Source: Lewinellaceae bacterium
GTDB taxonomy: Bacteria; Bacteroidota; Bacteroidia; Chitinophagales; Saprospiraceae
Assembly: GCA_020636405.1 (NCBI GenBank)
Contig: JACJXW010000004.1
Span: forward strand, 3,894,001 to 3,958,000
Length of the DNA stretch: 64,000 bases
Direction of reading: 5' to 3'
The notes under the pieces were generated by a model. The model did not search any database and was not told the DNA's origin. It was given only the letters and a program-made list of their open reading frames with translations. Position 1 is the stretch's first letter; every line of letters begins with the position of its first letter. The position numbers were made by a program, and so were the translations under genes. Below are positions 54,171-63,463 of the stretch, in pieces.

Positions 54171-56852
54171 ATGAAAAAGTTTTACCTCCTCCTCAGCTTA
54201 TCCATTTTCTTTCTATACGCTCAGGCTCAGGAATACGGCCTCCACTTCATGCGCGAAGTATGGAATGCGCAGTATACCAATCCCGGATTCATGCCCCGGC
54301 AAACCGTTGTTGTTTCGCTGCCGTCCATTTATTCCACCCTCAATATCACAGGGATCAACCATACCGATGTCTTACAGAAAAACAGCGCAGATAACAAATA
54401 TTACTTCAATTACGGTGGCATACTAGACGGCCTGGAAAGGGATGTTAACCTCAAATTACACGGCGGCATAGAAGCACTGGCCCTGGGATTCAGAAGCCAG
54501 CGGTTTTTCTTCAGCGGCTCCACCAATACCCGGATTGCGGGAGAGATAAACGTTCCCGAAGCCTTGCTTGGGCTTTTCTGGGAAGGCTCCCCCAACTATC
54601 TGGATGAAACCCTGGAAATAGCCCCTGAAGTGAATACGTACGTTTACCGAGAAACGGGGTTGGGCGTAAATTACAGCCTGACGCCCCGGTTGTTCGTGGG
54701 CGCAAGAATAAAACGGCTATCCGGCATTTTCGGGTTTCAAACCGATAAAAGCAGCCTGCAGATCCATCAAAGCAGCGAGTACTATCAAACGCGGATTGAA
54801 GCAGACTATCTGATCAATTATTATGCAGCCGGACTGGTCGAACCTATCGAGGAGGAAGGGAAAGGCCTAAATGATTTTGAAGATGAACTCTCTGGCGCTT
54901 CGGATACGGAAGCCAGCCAACATCTGGAAGACGGCGATATTTTTGGCGCCCTGTCCAGTATTCCCAAGCAGAATGGAGGATGGGCAGTGGACCTGGGCGC
55001 TGAAATGATCCTGAACGAAAGGCTCACGGTATCGGCAGCCCTACTGGATCTCGGTTCCATACGTTGGAGCAAGGGAGTCCAGCAATTGCGGATCATTCAA
55101 GAATCTACCACATTTGAGGGATTGAGCCTGGCTGCCCTCGCCCCGGAAGAATCCGACCTGGATGTGAGTACGGCGTCCGATTCTCTTTCCAACAATCTGT
55201 CCGTATCGGCCCAAACCGGCCAATCTTTCGTACAGGGGCTGGCGCCACGTTCCTACCTGAGCGCTACATACGAGGTCAACCCTTTCCTAAGTGTAGGCGG
55301 GCTGTTACACAATGAATTTGGAAGATACAGGACCTTCACCGCGTTGGCGCTGAACGCACGATTAAACCTGGGGCGGGTGTTCAGCCTGGGAGGTACTTAT
55401 GCCATTCAAAGCCGCACCTTCAATTCCCTGGGATTAAATGCAGCATTAAAACTGGGGCCGGTCCAGCTTTATTCTATAGTCGATAATATGGCACCCCTTT
55501 GGCGTCCTTCCAAAACGTCCGGAGCACATTTCCGCCTGGGGCTCAACCTGGTTTTCGGCCGCAAAAAAATGGACGCCCTCATCGCGCAAGCCCGCTTGCC
55601 AGAAGGAGAAATCCAAGAAGGGGAAGCGGAAGTAATGGCATCAACGGATAGTCAAATACCGCCAGATGAAGAAAATCTCCCAACCGCCACCGAAGTGAAT
55701 CCTATTGCTGAAGAAGGGCCTGCTAACCCTGAATCCTCAACTTACGCCCTTGACCTCTATTTTTTTGATGAAGAAACCAGAATAACCCTGGATGCCGTCC
55801 ATGTGGATGTTTTCCGAAAAGGCGAACCGGGCAACTCCTCGCTGGTCCGCACGGGGCGCCATTCCAATGGGCATATGTCCATACGAATGGAACCCAGCAA
55901 TGAACCCCATGAGGCCCGGGTAAGTGCATTCGGGTATCAGGAAATTGTCATTCCCTTCACTCCTTCTATAGGCCGGCCGATCGAAAAGTACTGGTATATG
56001 CGGGCTCTGGAAGCACCCCACCCTCTTGAAGAGGAGGGTTACACGGCAACCTCTCCTCCCCAGCCCGAAACAGCCGCAGATAACCCAACGCCGGCCCCTC
56101 TTCCCGAAAAATTGGCCGGGGCAGCAGCAGTAAACGATCCGGCGTCCCTGCAAGATCCACAAGAAACCATGGATATGCCTCTTGGGGAAGACGAGCGTGT
56201 TGGCCCCGGGCCGAACGCTAATGCGGATAGCCAACATTTGATACTCGAATTCCATGACCAGGCGACCCGTGGGCGGCTGGAGGCCGTATATGTTGATATC
56301 TATCAGATTTCCGAAACCGGCAAAAAAGAATTGATGCGCACGGCCCGGTATCCGGAGGGAGAAATGACCCTCCAACTGCCTGAGGAAAAGGCCAACTATG
56401 AGTTAGTAGCCAGTGCGTATGGCTATGAATCCAAGGCACTTCGCTTTTCTTCACATTCGGTTTCCAACCTGAGCCGTACCGTCTTTTTAAAGGCTGAAGA
56501 TTCTTCTTCCTCACAGGAAACACCCACACCTTCCAATGAGGTTGCCCATGAGCCAGCTACTGGAACCGCAACCGCAAATGTGATGCTGGAAGAGTTGGAA
56601 GAGCCCCAAGCGCCCCTTCCGCAAAAGGATGTTAAAAAACAAGAGAAAGACTCCCCACGCTTACAGCTGAAGGTCACTCAGCGAACAAGCCTCAGGGAAA
56701 AAGACAGCTCCCAATCAACCGTTCTCCAAAGGCTTAGTGAAGAGACTGTCGTCGAACTGCTGGAGGAAACGAATGTGTATTGGTGGAAAGTTACTTTCCA
56801 GGGACAAACAGGATGGGTGAAAAAAGCATTGCTCCAAAAGGTAGAAAATTAA
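54171..56852 (+). CDS. DUF5723-like outer membrane protein with duplicated domains and C-terminal SH3
   Basis: The protein has 893 residues. Signal peptide to about 19 (FFLYAQAQ). Residues 20-465 follow the beta-barrel DUF5723/PorV-like pattern (NAQYTNPGFMPRQ, repeated GLGVNYSLTPRLFVGARIKRLSG strands). Then a Pro/Glu-rich linker, a beta module at 524-612 (LDLYFFDEETRITLDAVHVDV), another linker, a second copy at 688-775 (LILEFHDQATRGRLEAVYVDIY), a linker, and a bacterial SH3 domain at about 831-890 (VTQRTSLREKDSSQSTVLQRL...WWKVTFQGQTGWVKKALLQ). The SH3 part would bind peptidoglycan or protein. Function unknown. It ends a two-gene unit. Confidence 0.8.
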   Translation: MKKFYLLLSLSIFFLYAQAQEYGLHFMREVWNAQYTNPGFMPRQTVVVSLPSIYSTLNITGINHTDVLQKNSADNKYYFNYGGILDGLERDVNLKLHGGIEALALGFRSQRFFFSGSTNTRIAGEINVPEALLGLFWEGSPNYLDETLEIAPEVNTYVYRETGLGVNYSLTPRLFVGARIKRLSGIFGFQTDKSSLQIHQSSEYYQTRIEADYLINYYAAGLVEPIEEEGKGLNDFEDELSGASDTEASQHLEDGDIFGALSSIPKQNGGWAVDLGAEMILNERLTVSAALLDLGSIRWSKGVQQLRIIQESTTFEGLSLAALAPEESDLDVSTASDSLSNNLSVSAQTGQSFVQGLAPRSYLSATYEVNPFLSVGGLLHNEFGRYRTFTALALNARLNLGRVFSLGGTYAIQSRTFNSLGLNAALKLGPVQLYSIVDNMAPLWRPSKTSGAHFRLGLNLVFGRKKMDALIAQARLPEGEIQEGEAEVMASTDSQIPPDEENLPTATEVNPIAEEGPANPESSTYALDLYFFDEETRITLDAVHVDVFRKGEPGNSSLVRTGRHSNGHMSIRMEPSNEPHEARVSAFGYQEIVIPFTPSIGRPIEKYWYMRALEAPHPLEEEGYTATSPPQPETAADNPTPAPLPEKLAGAAAVNDPASLQDPQETMDMPLGEDERVGPGPNANADSQHLILEFHDQATRGRLEAVYVDIYQISETGKKELMRTARYPEGEMTLQLPEEKANYELVASAYGYESKALRFSSHSVSNLSRTVFLKAEDSSSSQETPTPSNEVAHEPATGTATANVMLEELEEPQAPLPQKDVKKQEKDSPRLQLKVTQRTSLREKDSSQSTVLQRLSEETVVELLEETNVYWWKVTFQGQTGWVKKALLQKVEN

Positions 56853-56941
56853 GTCCGGTTGGTGCGATGAGCGCTTCCGGAATTTGATAAAGGCCGTGAT
56901 TTGCGCGTGATCATCCATTGCAAACAGCAGTAAGTTGCCAC

Positions 56942-56984
56942 GGGAAGCTGCTTAGCGGGTTGTTCCCGCAATAACCAGCTTCCC
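56942..56984 (+). terminator. Stem-loop after DUF5723 gene
   Basis: GGGAAGCTG (56942-56950) pairs with CAGCTTCCC (56976-56984), with inner stem GCGGG/CCCGC (56955-56959 with 56965-56969). Between convergent genes. Confidence 0.55.
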
Positions 56985-57057
56985 CCGCAACATAGGGGCG
57001 ATAAACGGTTTACCTCAATCCTCCTTCCCAGGAGGAGTATGCCCCAGGATAACCAGT

Positions 57058-58248
57058 CTATTTCAGCACTCCCAACTCTTTGCCCACCTTGGTGAAGGCT
57101 GCTATGGCTCTGTCCAGGTGCTCGCGTTCGTGGCCGGCACTGATCTGCGTACGGATACGGGCTTTACCCTTCGGAACTACCGGAAAGAAAAAACCGATCA
57201 CATAGATACCTTCGTCCAGCAAGCGGTTGGCAAACTGTTGTGAAAGTTTAGCATCGTAAAGCATAATGGGGACAATGGGCGTTTCTCCCGGCAGAATGTC
57301 AAAGCCGGCAGCGGTCATCTTTTCGCGGAAGTATGTGGTGTTGGCCTCCAGTTTATCACGCAAGTGGGTACTGGCGGTCAGCAGGCTAACCACCTTAATG
57401 GAAGCACCGACAATAGCTGGCGCCAGGGTATTGGAGAACAAATAAGGGCGGGATCGCTGACGCAACATATCTACGATCTCTTTTTTAGTGGCAGTAAAGC
57501 CGCCGGAGGCGCCGCCCATAGCCTTGCCGAACGTGCCGGTGATGATGTCTACCCTGCCCATCACGTCATGGAATTCATGGGTTCCCCGCCCGGTTTTACC
57601 GATGAAGCCGGTGGCGTGGCAGTCGTCCACCATAACCATGGCATCGTATTTTTCAGCCAGGGTACAGATCTTGTCCAGCCTGGCGATATCTCCGTCCATG
57701 GAAAAAACACCATCGGTAGCGATCATACGGCGTCGGGCACCCTGAGCATCTTTCAATTGTTGTTCGAGGTCAGACATATCACTGTGCTTGTAGCGGTAAC
57801 GCTGAGCTTTACACAGGCGAATGCCGTCGATAATAGAAGCATGGTTGAGTTCGTCGGAAATGATGGCGTCTTCGGGCCCGAGGAGGGGCTCGAACAAACC
57901 GCCGTTGGCGTCAAAAGCGGCAGCATAGAGAATAGCATCTTCCATGCCCAGAAAATCCGCGATCTTACGTTCCAGTTCTTTATGAATATCCTGAGTTCCA
58001 CAAATAAACCGCACAGAGGACATTCCAAATCCATGGGTATCGATGGCTTCCTTTGCCGCTTTGATCACTTCCGGATGAGAAGACAACCCCAGATAGTTGT
58101 TAGCGCAAAAGTTGAGCACTTCACCCGTGTTTTGCGTCCTGATAGACGCTGACTGAGGGGTTGTGATGATGCGTTCTACCTTGAACAGGCCCTGTTCCCG
58201 GATCTCCTGTAATTCTTTTTCCAATGCTGGTTCTACGGTTTTGTACAT
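57058..58248 (-). CDS. kbl: Glycine C-acetyltransferase (2-amino-3-ketobutyrate CoA ligase)
   Basis: The protein has 396 residues, the family length. It cleaves 2-amino-3-ketobutyrate with CoA to glycine and acetyl-CoA, using pyridoxal phosphate. Seen: FCANNYLGLSSHPEV, PLP-phosphate region DGVFSMDGDIARLD, DDCHATGF, and the Schiff-base lysine Lys242 in ITGTFGKAMGGASGG; C-terminal GKARIRTQISAGHEREHLDRA. The operon with the threonine dehydrogenase at 59382-60335 matches this step. Confidence 0.97.
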   Translation of the reverse strand: MYKTVEPALEKELQEIREQGLFKVERIITTPQSASIRTQNTGEVLNFCANNYLGLSSHPEVIKAAKEAIDTHGFGMSSVRFICGTQDIHKELERKIADFLGMEDAILYAAAFDANGGLFEPLLGPEDAIISDELNHASIIDGIRLCKAQRYRYKHSDMSDLEQQLKDAQGARRRMIATDGVFSMDGDIARLDKICTLAEKYDAMVMVDDCHATGFIGKTGRGTHEFHDVMGRVDIITGTFGKAMGGASGGFTATKKEIVDMLRQRSRPYLFSNTLAPAIVGASIKVVSLLTASTHLRDKLEANTTYFREKMTAAGFDILPGETPIVPIMLYDAKLSQQFANRLLDEGIYVIGFFFPVVPKGKARIRTQISAGHEREHLDRAIAAFTKVGKELGVLK

Positions 58249-58263
58249 GAGCTCTTTTTGGTT

Positions 58264-59370
58264 TTATTCTTTTAAATGAATGGTTACGCCTCTTTCCGCT
58301 GATCTTTTTGCCGCGTCGAGGATCTCCATCACGATCAAATTGTTCTCCAGGGAGGATAAGCCATAGGACAGATTGACGCCCCGTGTTCTTACAGCTGCTG
58401 CCAGGAAAGCGAACGGATCGTAAAAGGCTCCATCCAGCGGGGCCGCCTGCTGGTTGAAAGGCCCTTCGGCCTCATCGAATAGAATATCCATATTTTCCCG
58501 GTCCCGGTTGATGATATAGCCGGTAGTCCCATATATTTCAATATCCTTTCGGTTATATGGCCAGTTCCAGGATGCCTGTATGATGGCCTGTGTTTTAGGA
58601 TAAGTCAAAATAATAGTTGCCTCGTCATCTACCCTGGGGTAGATATCCGGTTTGATCTGCTGGGTTACACAGGTGACGGATAAAGGCCGTTGCCCATCCA
58701 TAAGCCAGGTGGCCAGATTGGCTCCGTAGCAGCCGAAGTCTGTGAGTGCTCCTCCCCCATTCAGGGCCGGGTCGGTAAGCCATTCCAGGAATTCCTCATT
58801 GACCCCGATCTCTTTCGGGCCGGGGTGCCCGTCGTGCACGACAATCTTGCGCAAAGGGCCTATCTTTCCTTCATCGGCCATGGCTTTAGCGGCATGGTTG
58901 CTGCCGTACCAGGTCGTCTCGTAATTGGTAAGCAGCAGGATGCCATGTTCCTCCGCCAAGTCCGCCATTCTCCGGGCATGATCCAGGTTGACGGCCAAAG
59001 GTTTTTCCACCATGACGTGTATCCCTCTGGGAGCACATTGCTCGGCCACTTCCAGGTGGCCATAAATGGTATTAAAAGCAGTAACCGCCTCCGGGCGGGT
59101 AGCTTCCAGCATTTCTTCGACAGAATCATAAACAATGTCCATACTAAAGCCGTGCTGACTGGAATACCGTTCCGCCAGTTCCCGATTGGGTTCGGCGATC
59201 CCTACGATCTGTATATCACCCCGTTCTTCCCTACCCAGTATCCAATGAACGTGGGTATGCACCAGCCCTGCTATCCCAACCCGAAGCGGAGGAGAAGTGG
59301 CCGGAGCGCTCTGTGCAGACAGAAGGGCGGAAAAAACAAGTAGATGCATCAGGCTACAAAAGTATTTCAT
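58264..59370 (-). CDS. Secreted Gfo/Idh/MocA-type oxidoreductase
   Basis: The protein has 368 residues with a signal peptide (MKYFCSLMHLLVFSALLSAQ). The NAD(P)-binding Rossmann domain begins LRVGIAGLVHTHVHW, with EKP motif Glu122-Lys-Pro124 (MVEKPLAVN), then an alpha/beta substrate domain (VVHDGHPGPKEIGVNEEFLEWL, GGGALTDFGCYGANL). Family members oxidise sugars or related alcohols; the exported subgroup often carries NAD(P) across the membrane. Lying between tdh and kbl (11 and 15 base gaps) it is part of that operon, but its role there is unclear. Confidence 0.9.
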   Translation of the reverse strand: MKYFCSLMHLLVFSALLSAQSAPATSPPLRVGIAGLVHTHVHWILGREERGDIQIVGIAEPNRELAERYSSQHGFSMDIVYDSVEEMLEATRPEAVTAFNTIYGHLEVAEQCAPRGIHVMVEKPLAVNLDHARRMADLAEEHGILLLTNYETTWYGSNHAAKAMADEGKIGPLRKIVVHDGHPGPKEIGVNEEFLEWLTDPALNGGGALTDFGCYGANLATWLMDGQRPLSVTCVTQQIKPDIYPRVDDEATIILTYPKTQAIIQASWNWPYNRKDIEIYGTTGYIINRDRENMDILFDEAEGPFNQQAAPLDGAFYDPFAFLAAAVRTRGVNLSYGLSSLENNLIVMEILDAAKRSAERGVTIHLKE

Positions 59371-59381
59371 GGATCAGTTGC

Positions 59382-60335
59382 TTAGGATATGGTGGCCTGA
59401 TAGTACTCCCTAAGGTGTTGAAGCATATCGGCGGTGATTTCAGGCAGGCCGTATTGCGGTTCCCACCCCCAGTGTTCCCGCGCATAGCTGTCATCGATAC
59501 TCTCCGGCCAGGAAGCGGCGATCTTCTGCCGGAAGTCCGGTTTATAGGCCACCCTGAACCCGGGGATATGTTTCTGGATTTCCCGCTCTACCTCAGCCGG
59601 AGTGAAGCTCGTTCCAGCCAGGTTGTAACTGGAGCGGATCTTTATGAACTCCGCCGGGGCTTCCATCAACTCCAAAGTAGCGCGGATAGCATCCGGCATG
59701 TACATCATAGGCAAACGGCTGTCCGGCTCCAGAAAACACTCATAGGTTTCTCCCTTAACAGCCGAATGGAAGATCTCTACAGCGTAATCGGTAGTGCCTC
59801 CGCCAGGTAAAGACTCGTAACCTATGATACCGGGATAACGAACAGAACGCACATCTACACCGTATTTCTGGAAATAATACTGGCACCAGCTCTCGCCTGC
59901 CACCTTGCTGATGCCATAAACCGTCTCCGGTTGCAAAACGGCATACTGGGGCGTATTGACCCTGGGCGTCATCCCACCGAATACAGCAATAGAGCTTGGG
60001 AAATAAACCCTAAGATCATGATTCTTTGCTGCTTCCAGGATATTGAAAAGGCCTGCCATATTGATCTCCCATGCCCATTTGGGGTTTTGTTCCCCTTTGG
60101 CGGAAAGTATGGCTGCCAGGTGGTAGACCTGAGTCACTTCATATTGCCTGATCAGCGCCGTTAACCGGTCTTTATCCAGGACATCGAGTGTTTCGAACAG
60201 AATGTTGTTGCTGCCGGACTGGCGAATATCGGTCGACAATACTGCCGAGGCTCCGTAACGGCGCCGCAGTTCATTGGTAAGTACGGTGCCAATTTGCCCG
60301 TTGGCGCCGGTTACGAGAATGGTTCCGGTTTCCAT
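59382..60335 (-). CDS. tdh: L-threonine 3-dehydrogenase, NAD-dependent epimerase type
   Basis: The protein has 317 residues. It oxidises threonine to 2-amino-3-ketobutyrate, the substrate of Kbl. It belongs to the extended short-chain dehydrogenase fold, distinct from the zinc-type Tdh: cofactor loop GANGQIG (10-16), catalytic Tyr140/Lys144 in VYGISKVAGE, and the group-specific YPGIIGYESLPGGGTTDYAVEIF. Cytoplasmic. First gene of the operon; a TATTGTTG (minus strand, about 60370) is only a weak promoter candidate. Confidence 0.94.
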   Translation of the reverse strand: METGTILVTGANGQIGTVLTNELRRRYGASAVLSTDIRQSGSNNILFETLDVLDKDRLTALIRQYEVTQVYHLAAILSAKGEQNPKWAWEINMAGLFNILEAAKNHDLRVYFPSSIAVFGGMTPRVNTPQYAVLQPETVYGISKVAGESWCQYYFQKYGVDVRSVRYPGIIGYESLPGGGTTDYAVEIFHSAVKGETYECFLEPDSRLPMMYMPDAIRATLELMEAPAEFIKIRSSYNLAGTSFTPAEVEREIQKHIPGFRVAYKPDFRQKIAASWPESIDDSYAREHWGWEPQYGLPEITADMLQHLREYYQATIS

Positions 60336-60407
60336 AATTTGGTTAGAGCTTGTTTTTTTTCTTTACAACAATAGCCTGATGGCTACAGTTTGCCGGCTCT
60401 TCTGGTT

Positions 60408-60860
60408 TCAGGAATAGTCCGGCACAGCCTCCAGGTATTCATAACTATGGTTTTCGTAATTCAGGGCACAGCAGTAACTTTCTATGCCATTGGTCACGAG
60501 CAGATACTGTACTTTCAGTTCCATATTATAAACGGCGGCCTGCTGAAAGGCCGCATCGGTGATCTGCACTTGAGGGGCTTTGCATTCCACCAGCAGAAAA
60601 GGCTTTACCCCCATATCGTATACCAAAAGGTCAAACCGTTTCTGGAGCGAGTTGACTTTTAATCCACGTTCCAGATTGATGCGGTTTCGGTTGTACCGCT
60701 TTTCCTCCAGAAGATAATGGATTACCAGTTGCCGGACAAGCTCCTCTGGCTGGAGGGCCAGCCATTTTTTTCGGATAGGGTCAAAAATATAGCGTTTTTC
60801 GTTCTCTCTTCTGACTTTCAACAGGTTTTTGAACTGCATTAAGCCCAAATCAATATTCAT
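60408..60860 (-). CDS. HsdR N-terminal-like nuclease-fold protein
   Basis: The protein has 150 residues. It matches the type I restriction enzyme R-subunit N-terminal family (HSDR_N) with a PD-(D/E)xK core: VRQLVIHYLLEEKRYNRNRINLERGL, RFDLLVYD, and PFLLVECKAP carrying the catalytic ExK. Complete at this length in Bacteroidota, where such stand-alone proteins are common, usually next to housekeeping genes. No hsdM, hsdS or helicase part is nearby, so restriction activity is not implied. Role unknown. Confidence 0.88.
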   Translation of the reverse strand: MNIDLGLMQFKNLLKVRRENEKRYIFDPIRKKWLALQPEELVRQLVIHYLLEEKRYNRNRINLERGLKVNSLQKRFDLLVYDMGVKPFLLVECKAPQVQITDAAFQQAAVYNMELKVQYLLVTNGIESYCCALNYENHSYEYLEAVPDYS

Positions 60861-60935
60861 GGTATTATTATTCTTTGCTAACTACCCTTTGGGAAAATAA
60901 TATCTGTCCATCTTTGCATGGAGTGATAAAGTTCA

Positions 60936-62279
60936 TTAGACTTTGGTAAATTTCAAAGCCCAGTATGCCCGGGTAGATGGTTTGACCTTGAATCTTTCGT
61001 CAATGCGGTAACCTATGGCCCAGCAGATGCGGCCGGAGGCATCTTCGAGTATCCAGGCTTTTTCCTTTTCGAACCGGCTTACTTTCCGGTTACTGAAGAA
61101 ATCCTGGAGCTTCTGGTGGCGGCCCTCCATTCCGAGCGGCTGAAAGGCGTCTCCGGGGCGCCAGCGCCGAAGGTAAAGTGGGAACTGCAGGCTGTCGGCA
61201 TCCAGGACTGCCGCCCAATCGTTACCAGGGAATGCGGATGGCCTGCCGGTATGATTGGACAGGAATAATTTCCCTCCCGGGATGGTTACCTCTTTTGAAT
61301 TTATTTTGACCTCATACGCGGCCCTTTCCTCGCTTGCTTCTTCGGGGATCTGTTCCACGACAAGTTCTTCCCGTTCCACTAACAGGCGATAACCCGGTGC
61401 TATAAAAATAGCGCCGATAGAGTCCAAGCTGTTCGCCAACTGTTGTACCTGGCTGGTATTGAAACCATAGGGATACAGTAATTCGAAGAGTACCGTAGGC
61501 AAGACCGAGCCGAAAGACTCCAACTCGCGAACGCTCAAACGAAAGGGCGTGCCATAAGACAGGATAACATCCTGCGCTATATGGCGCATGGCCCAATCCA
61601 GCAATTGCTCGATCTGGCGAAAGCGGGTGATGTTTTCCGCCATGGTCTGCTCGAAAGCCGGATTGATCTCCTGCAAGGCAGGAATGGCGTTGTGGCGGAT
61701 CTTATTGCGTTGGTATTTCACTTCCAGGTTGCTGGCATCTAACCGGAAAGAGATGATATTGTCGGCAGCGTATTGCTCCAGGCGCTTTCGCCCGGCAAAC
61801 AATAGAGGGCGAATGACCGGGCCGTTCTTCAACGGAATACCATGGAGCCCACGAATACCGCAGCCTTTGGTGAGGTTTAAAAGCAAGGTCTCGATACTAT
61901 CGTTGAGGTGATGGGCAGTGGCCAGGTGAGAAAAACCATTTTCCTGGCGTACTTCCTCCAGCCATTCGTACCGAAGTTCCCGGGCAGCCACCTGGACGGA
62001 CTGGCCGCTTTTCAGGGCATGGGCCTGTGTATCGAAGCGCCGGAAAAAAAAAGGTACTTCCCAGCTTTGGGCCAGGGACCTGACGAAGTCTTCGTCTGAA
62101 TCCGAATCTGGGCCACGTAGCTGGAAATTACAGTGTGCGATACCAAAATCGAAGCCTGATTTTTCAAACAGGTGCGCCATTACGGCGGAATCCAGGCCAC
62201 CGCTGACAGCGAGCAGAACCCTACTGCCGGTATCCAGCAATTGTTCCTTGTCCAAAAAGTTTAAAAATTCCTGTAGCAC
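60936..62279 (-). CDS. tilS: tRNA(Ile)-lysidine synthase
   Basis: The protein has 447 residues. It attaches lysine to C34 of tRNA-Ile(CAU) using ATP so that AUA codons are read. Seen: the PP-loop SGGLDS (26-31) in LLAVSGGLDSAVMAHLF, FGIAHCNFQLRG, HHLNDSIETLLLNLTKGCGIRGLHGI and RNKIRHNAIPAL; C-terminal substrate domain with WRPGDAFQPLGMEGRHQKLQDFF. Essential in most bacteria. It starts 23 bases from the stop of the upstream kinase gene. Confidence 0.96.
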   Translation of the reverse strand: MLQEFLNFLDKEQLLDTGSRVLLAVSGGLDSAVMAHLFEKSGFDFGIAHCNFQLRGPDSDSDEDFVRSLAQSWEVPFFFRRFDTQAHALKSGQSVQVAARELRYEWLEEVRQENGFSHLATAHHLNDSIETLLLNLTKGCGIRGLHGIPLKNGPVIRPLLFAGRKRLEQYAADNIISFRLDASNLEVKYQRNKIRHNAIPALQEINPAFEQTMAENITRFRQIEQLLDWAMRHIAQDVILSYGTPFRLSVRELESFGSVLPTVLFELLYPYGFNTSQVQQLANSLDSIGAIFIAPGYRLLVEREELVVEQIPEEASEERAAYEVKINSKEVTIPGGKLFLSNHTGRPSAFPGNDWAAVLDADSLQFPLYLRRWRPGDAFQPLGMEGRHQKLQDFFSNRKVSRFEKEKAWILEDASGRICWAIGYRIDERFKVKPSTRAYWALKFTKV

Positions 62280-62302
62280 GGTTGATATTAAACTTCAACT
62301 GA

Positions 62303-63307
62303 CTAAACCCGGGCTTGCTCTCCGTAGTTTTTCCGGATCAGCGCTTTAGTATCCTCCAATGGTTTGAAGACCTCAAAGGTAGTTCCCTGGGTTCGTAACG
62401 CCCCTAATGCGTTAGCATACTGACACGCCCTGATGTAGTCGCTTCTGTCTTCCAGCAGCCCGAAAGCCAAGCCTCCGGCGAAGGAATCTCCGCACCCGGT
62501 TGTGTCAATCACTTCATTCACCTGCACCGAGCGGACGAATTCGGCCTTAAACTGGCCATTAGGCATGGAATAGGCCATACTTCCCCGGGAATCGAGCGTA
62601 ATCACTACGGCTTTGACTCCACGTTGAAGAACATAAGACGCGAACTCAGCCATCTCATTCTCTGAAAGCTCCCGATAATCATCCTTTAACTCTTCGGGCT
62701 TGTATTCCTTTTTGAACCAACAGCAGCCCGCCTCCTCAATATTCATTTTCAACAAGTCAATATAGGGCAGCCACAGGTCCCGCTCAACCCAAAAGCGACG
62801 GAGGCGGTCACCAGTAGTAGTGACGGTGGTGGTAGGCCCATGGGCATCGAAGATTGTAATGGCGCCTTCCTTTCTGTTGGCCTTGATGTATTGCAGCGTT
62901 TCCAAAGGCACCTCATAATCAGAAATCGGAACACAGACGAAAACGTCGCAATCGATGAGTTGAGCCACATCTTCCGGGCGAATGGGGGGCATGAAGGCCG
63001 TTTGTTTTTCCAGGCGGTTATTCTGGTCGACAAACCGCAACTGGATCACATCCCCCTGATCGAGGTGTGCATATAAACCTTCCAATCCGATATTTTCATA
63101 TCTGGATAACAATGCTCGCACTTCAGGCTCATCCTTCCGTCGGACGTGAGTAATGGGATGGACCGTCCCTTCCCCTTCCAGCAACTTGGCCAGAGCAATG
63201 GCAGGATGGGTTACGCAGCCATATTTTACAATGACTTTACCCCTACTTGTAGTAATATGGTCGTAAGGAATCGGCCCCAGGACCGCGATCTTGAATTGGG
63301 TTTTCAT
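62303..63307 (-). CDS. PfkB-family carbohydrate kinase
   Basis: The protein has 334 residues from the ATG at 63305-63307 (an upstream ATG gives an unlikely leader). A ribokinase-type fold with catalytic Asp274 in EVIDTTGCGDSFAGGLAFG, phosphate-loop context VVITLDSRGSMAY, and the substrate-side start VLGPIPYDHITT. The phosphoryl acceptor (ribose, fructose, adenosine, tagatose-6-phosphate or others) cannot be told. It shares its transcript with tilS by close spacing. A weak hairpin lies upstream (63396-63422). Confidence 0.9.
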   Translation of the reverse strand: MKTQFKIAVLGPIPYDHITTSRGKVIVKYGCVTHPAIALAKLLEGEGTVHPITHVRRKDEPEVRALLSRYENIGLEGLYAHLDQGDVIQLRFVDQNNRLEKQTAFMPPIRPEDVAQLIDCDVFVCVPISDYEVPLETLQYIKANRKEGAITIFDAHGPTTTVTTTGDRLRRFWVERDLWLPYIDLLKMNIEEAGCCWFKKEYKPEELKDDYRELSENEMAEFASYVLQRGVKAVVITLDSRGSMAYSMPNGQFKAEFVRSVQVNEVIDTTGCGDSFAGGLAFGLLEDRSDYIRACQYANALGALRTQGTTFEVFKPLEDTKALIRKNYGEQARV

Positions 63308-63395
63308 ATTTACCGGATGCTCTTTTAACAGCGGTAATATAATGAATAATTCCTGACTACCTATTTTTTGGACTCTTGAAAACGGGTGCATCCCG

Positions 63396-63422
63396 GCCCC
63401 GGCCTTTTGATTGGGCCAGGGC
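63396..63422 (-). terminator. Hairpin after aspartate kinase gene
   Basis: GCCCTGGCC/GGCCGGGGC on the minus strand (63414-63422 with 63396-63404), one G-U, loop 9, 42 bases after the aspartate kinase stop. No T run. Confidence 0.4.
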
Positions 63423-63463
63423 TTTTGTCTTCAAAATAAGGAAGGGCGCGGGGCAGTGGATAC

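Noticed and set aside
60408..60860. Restriction-modification system
   Set aside because: Only the N-terminal nuclease-like fold is present, with no methylase, specificity or helicase gene nearby.
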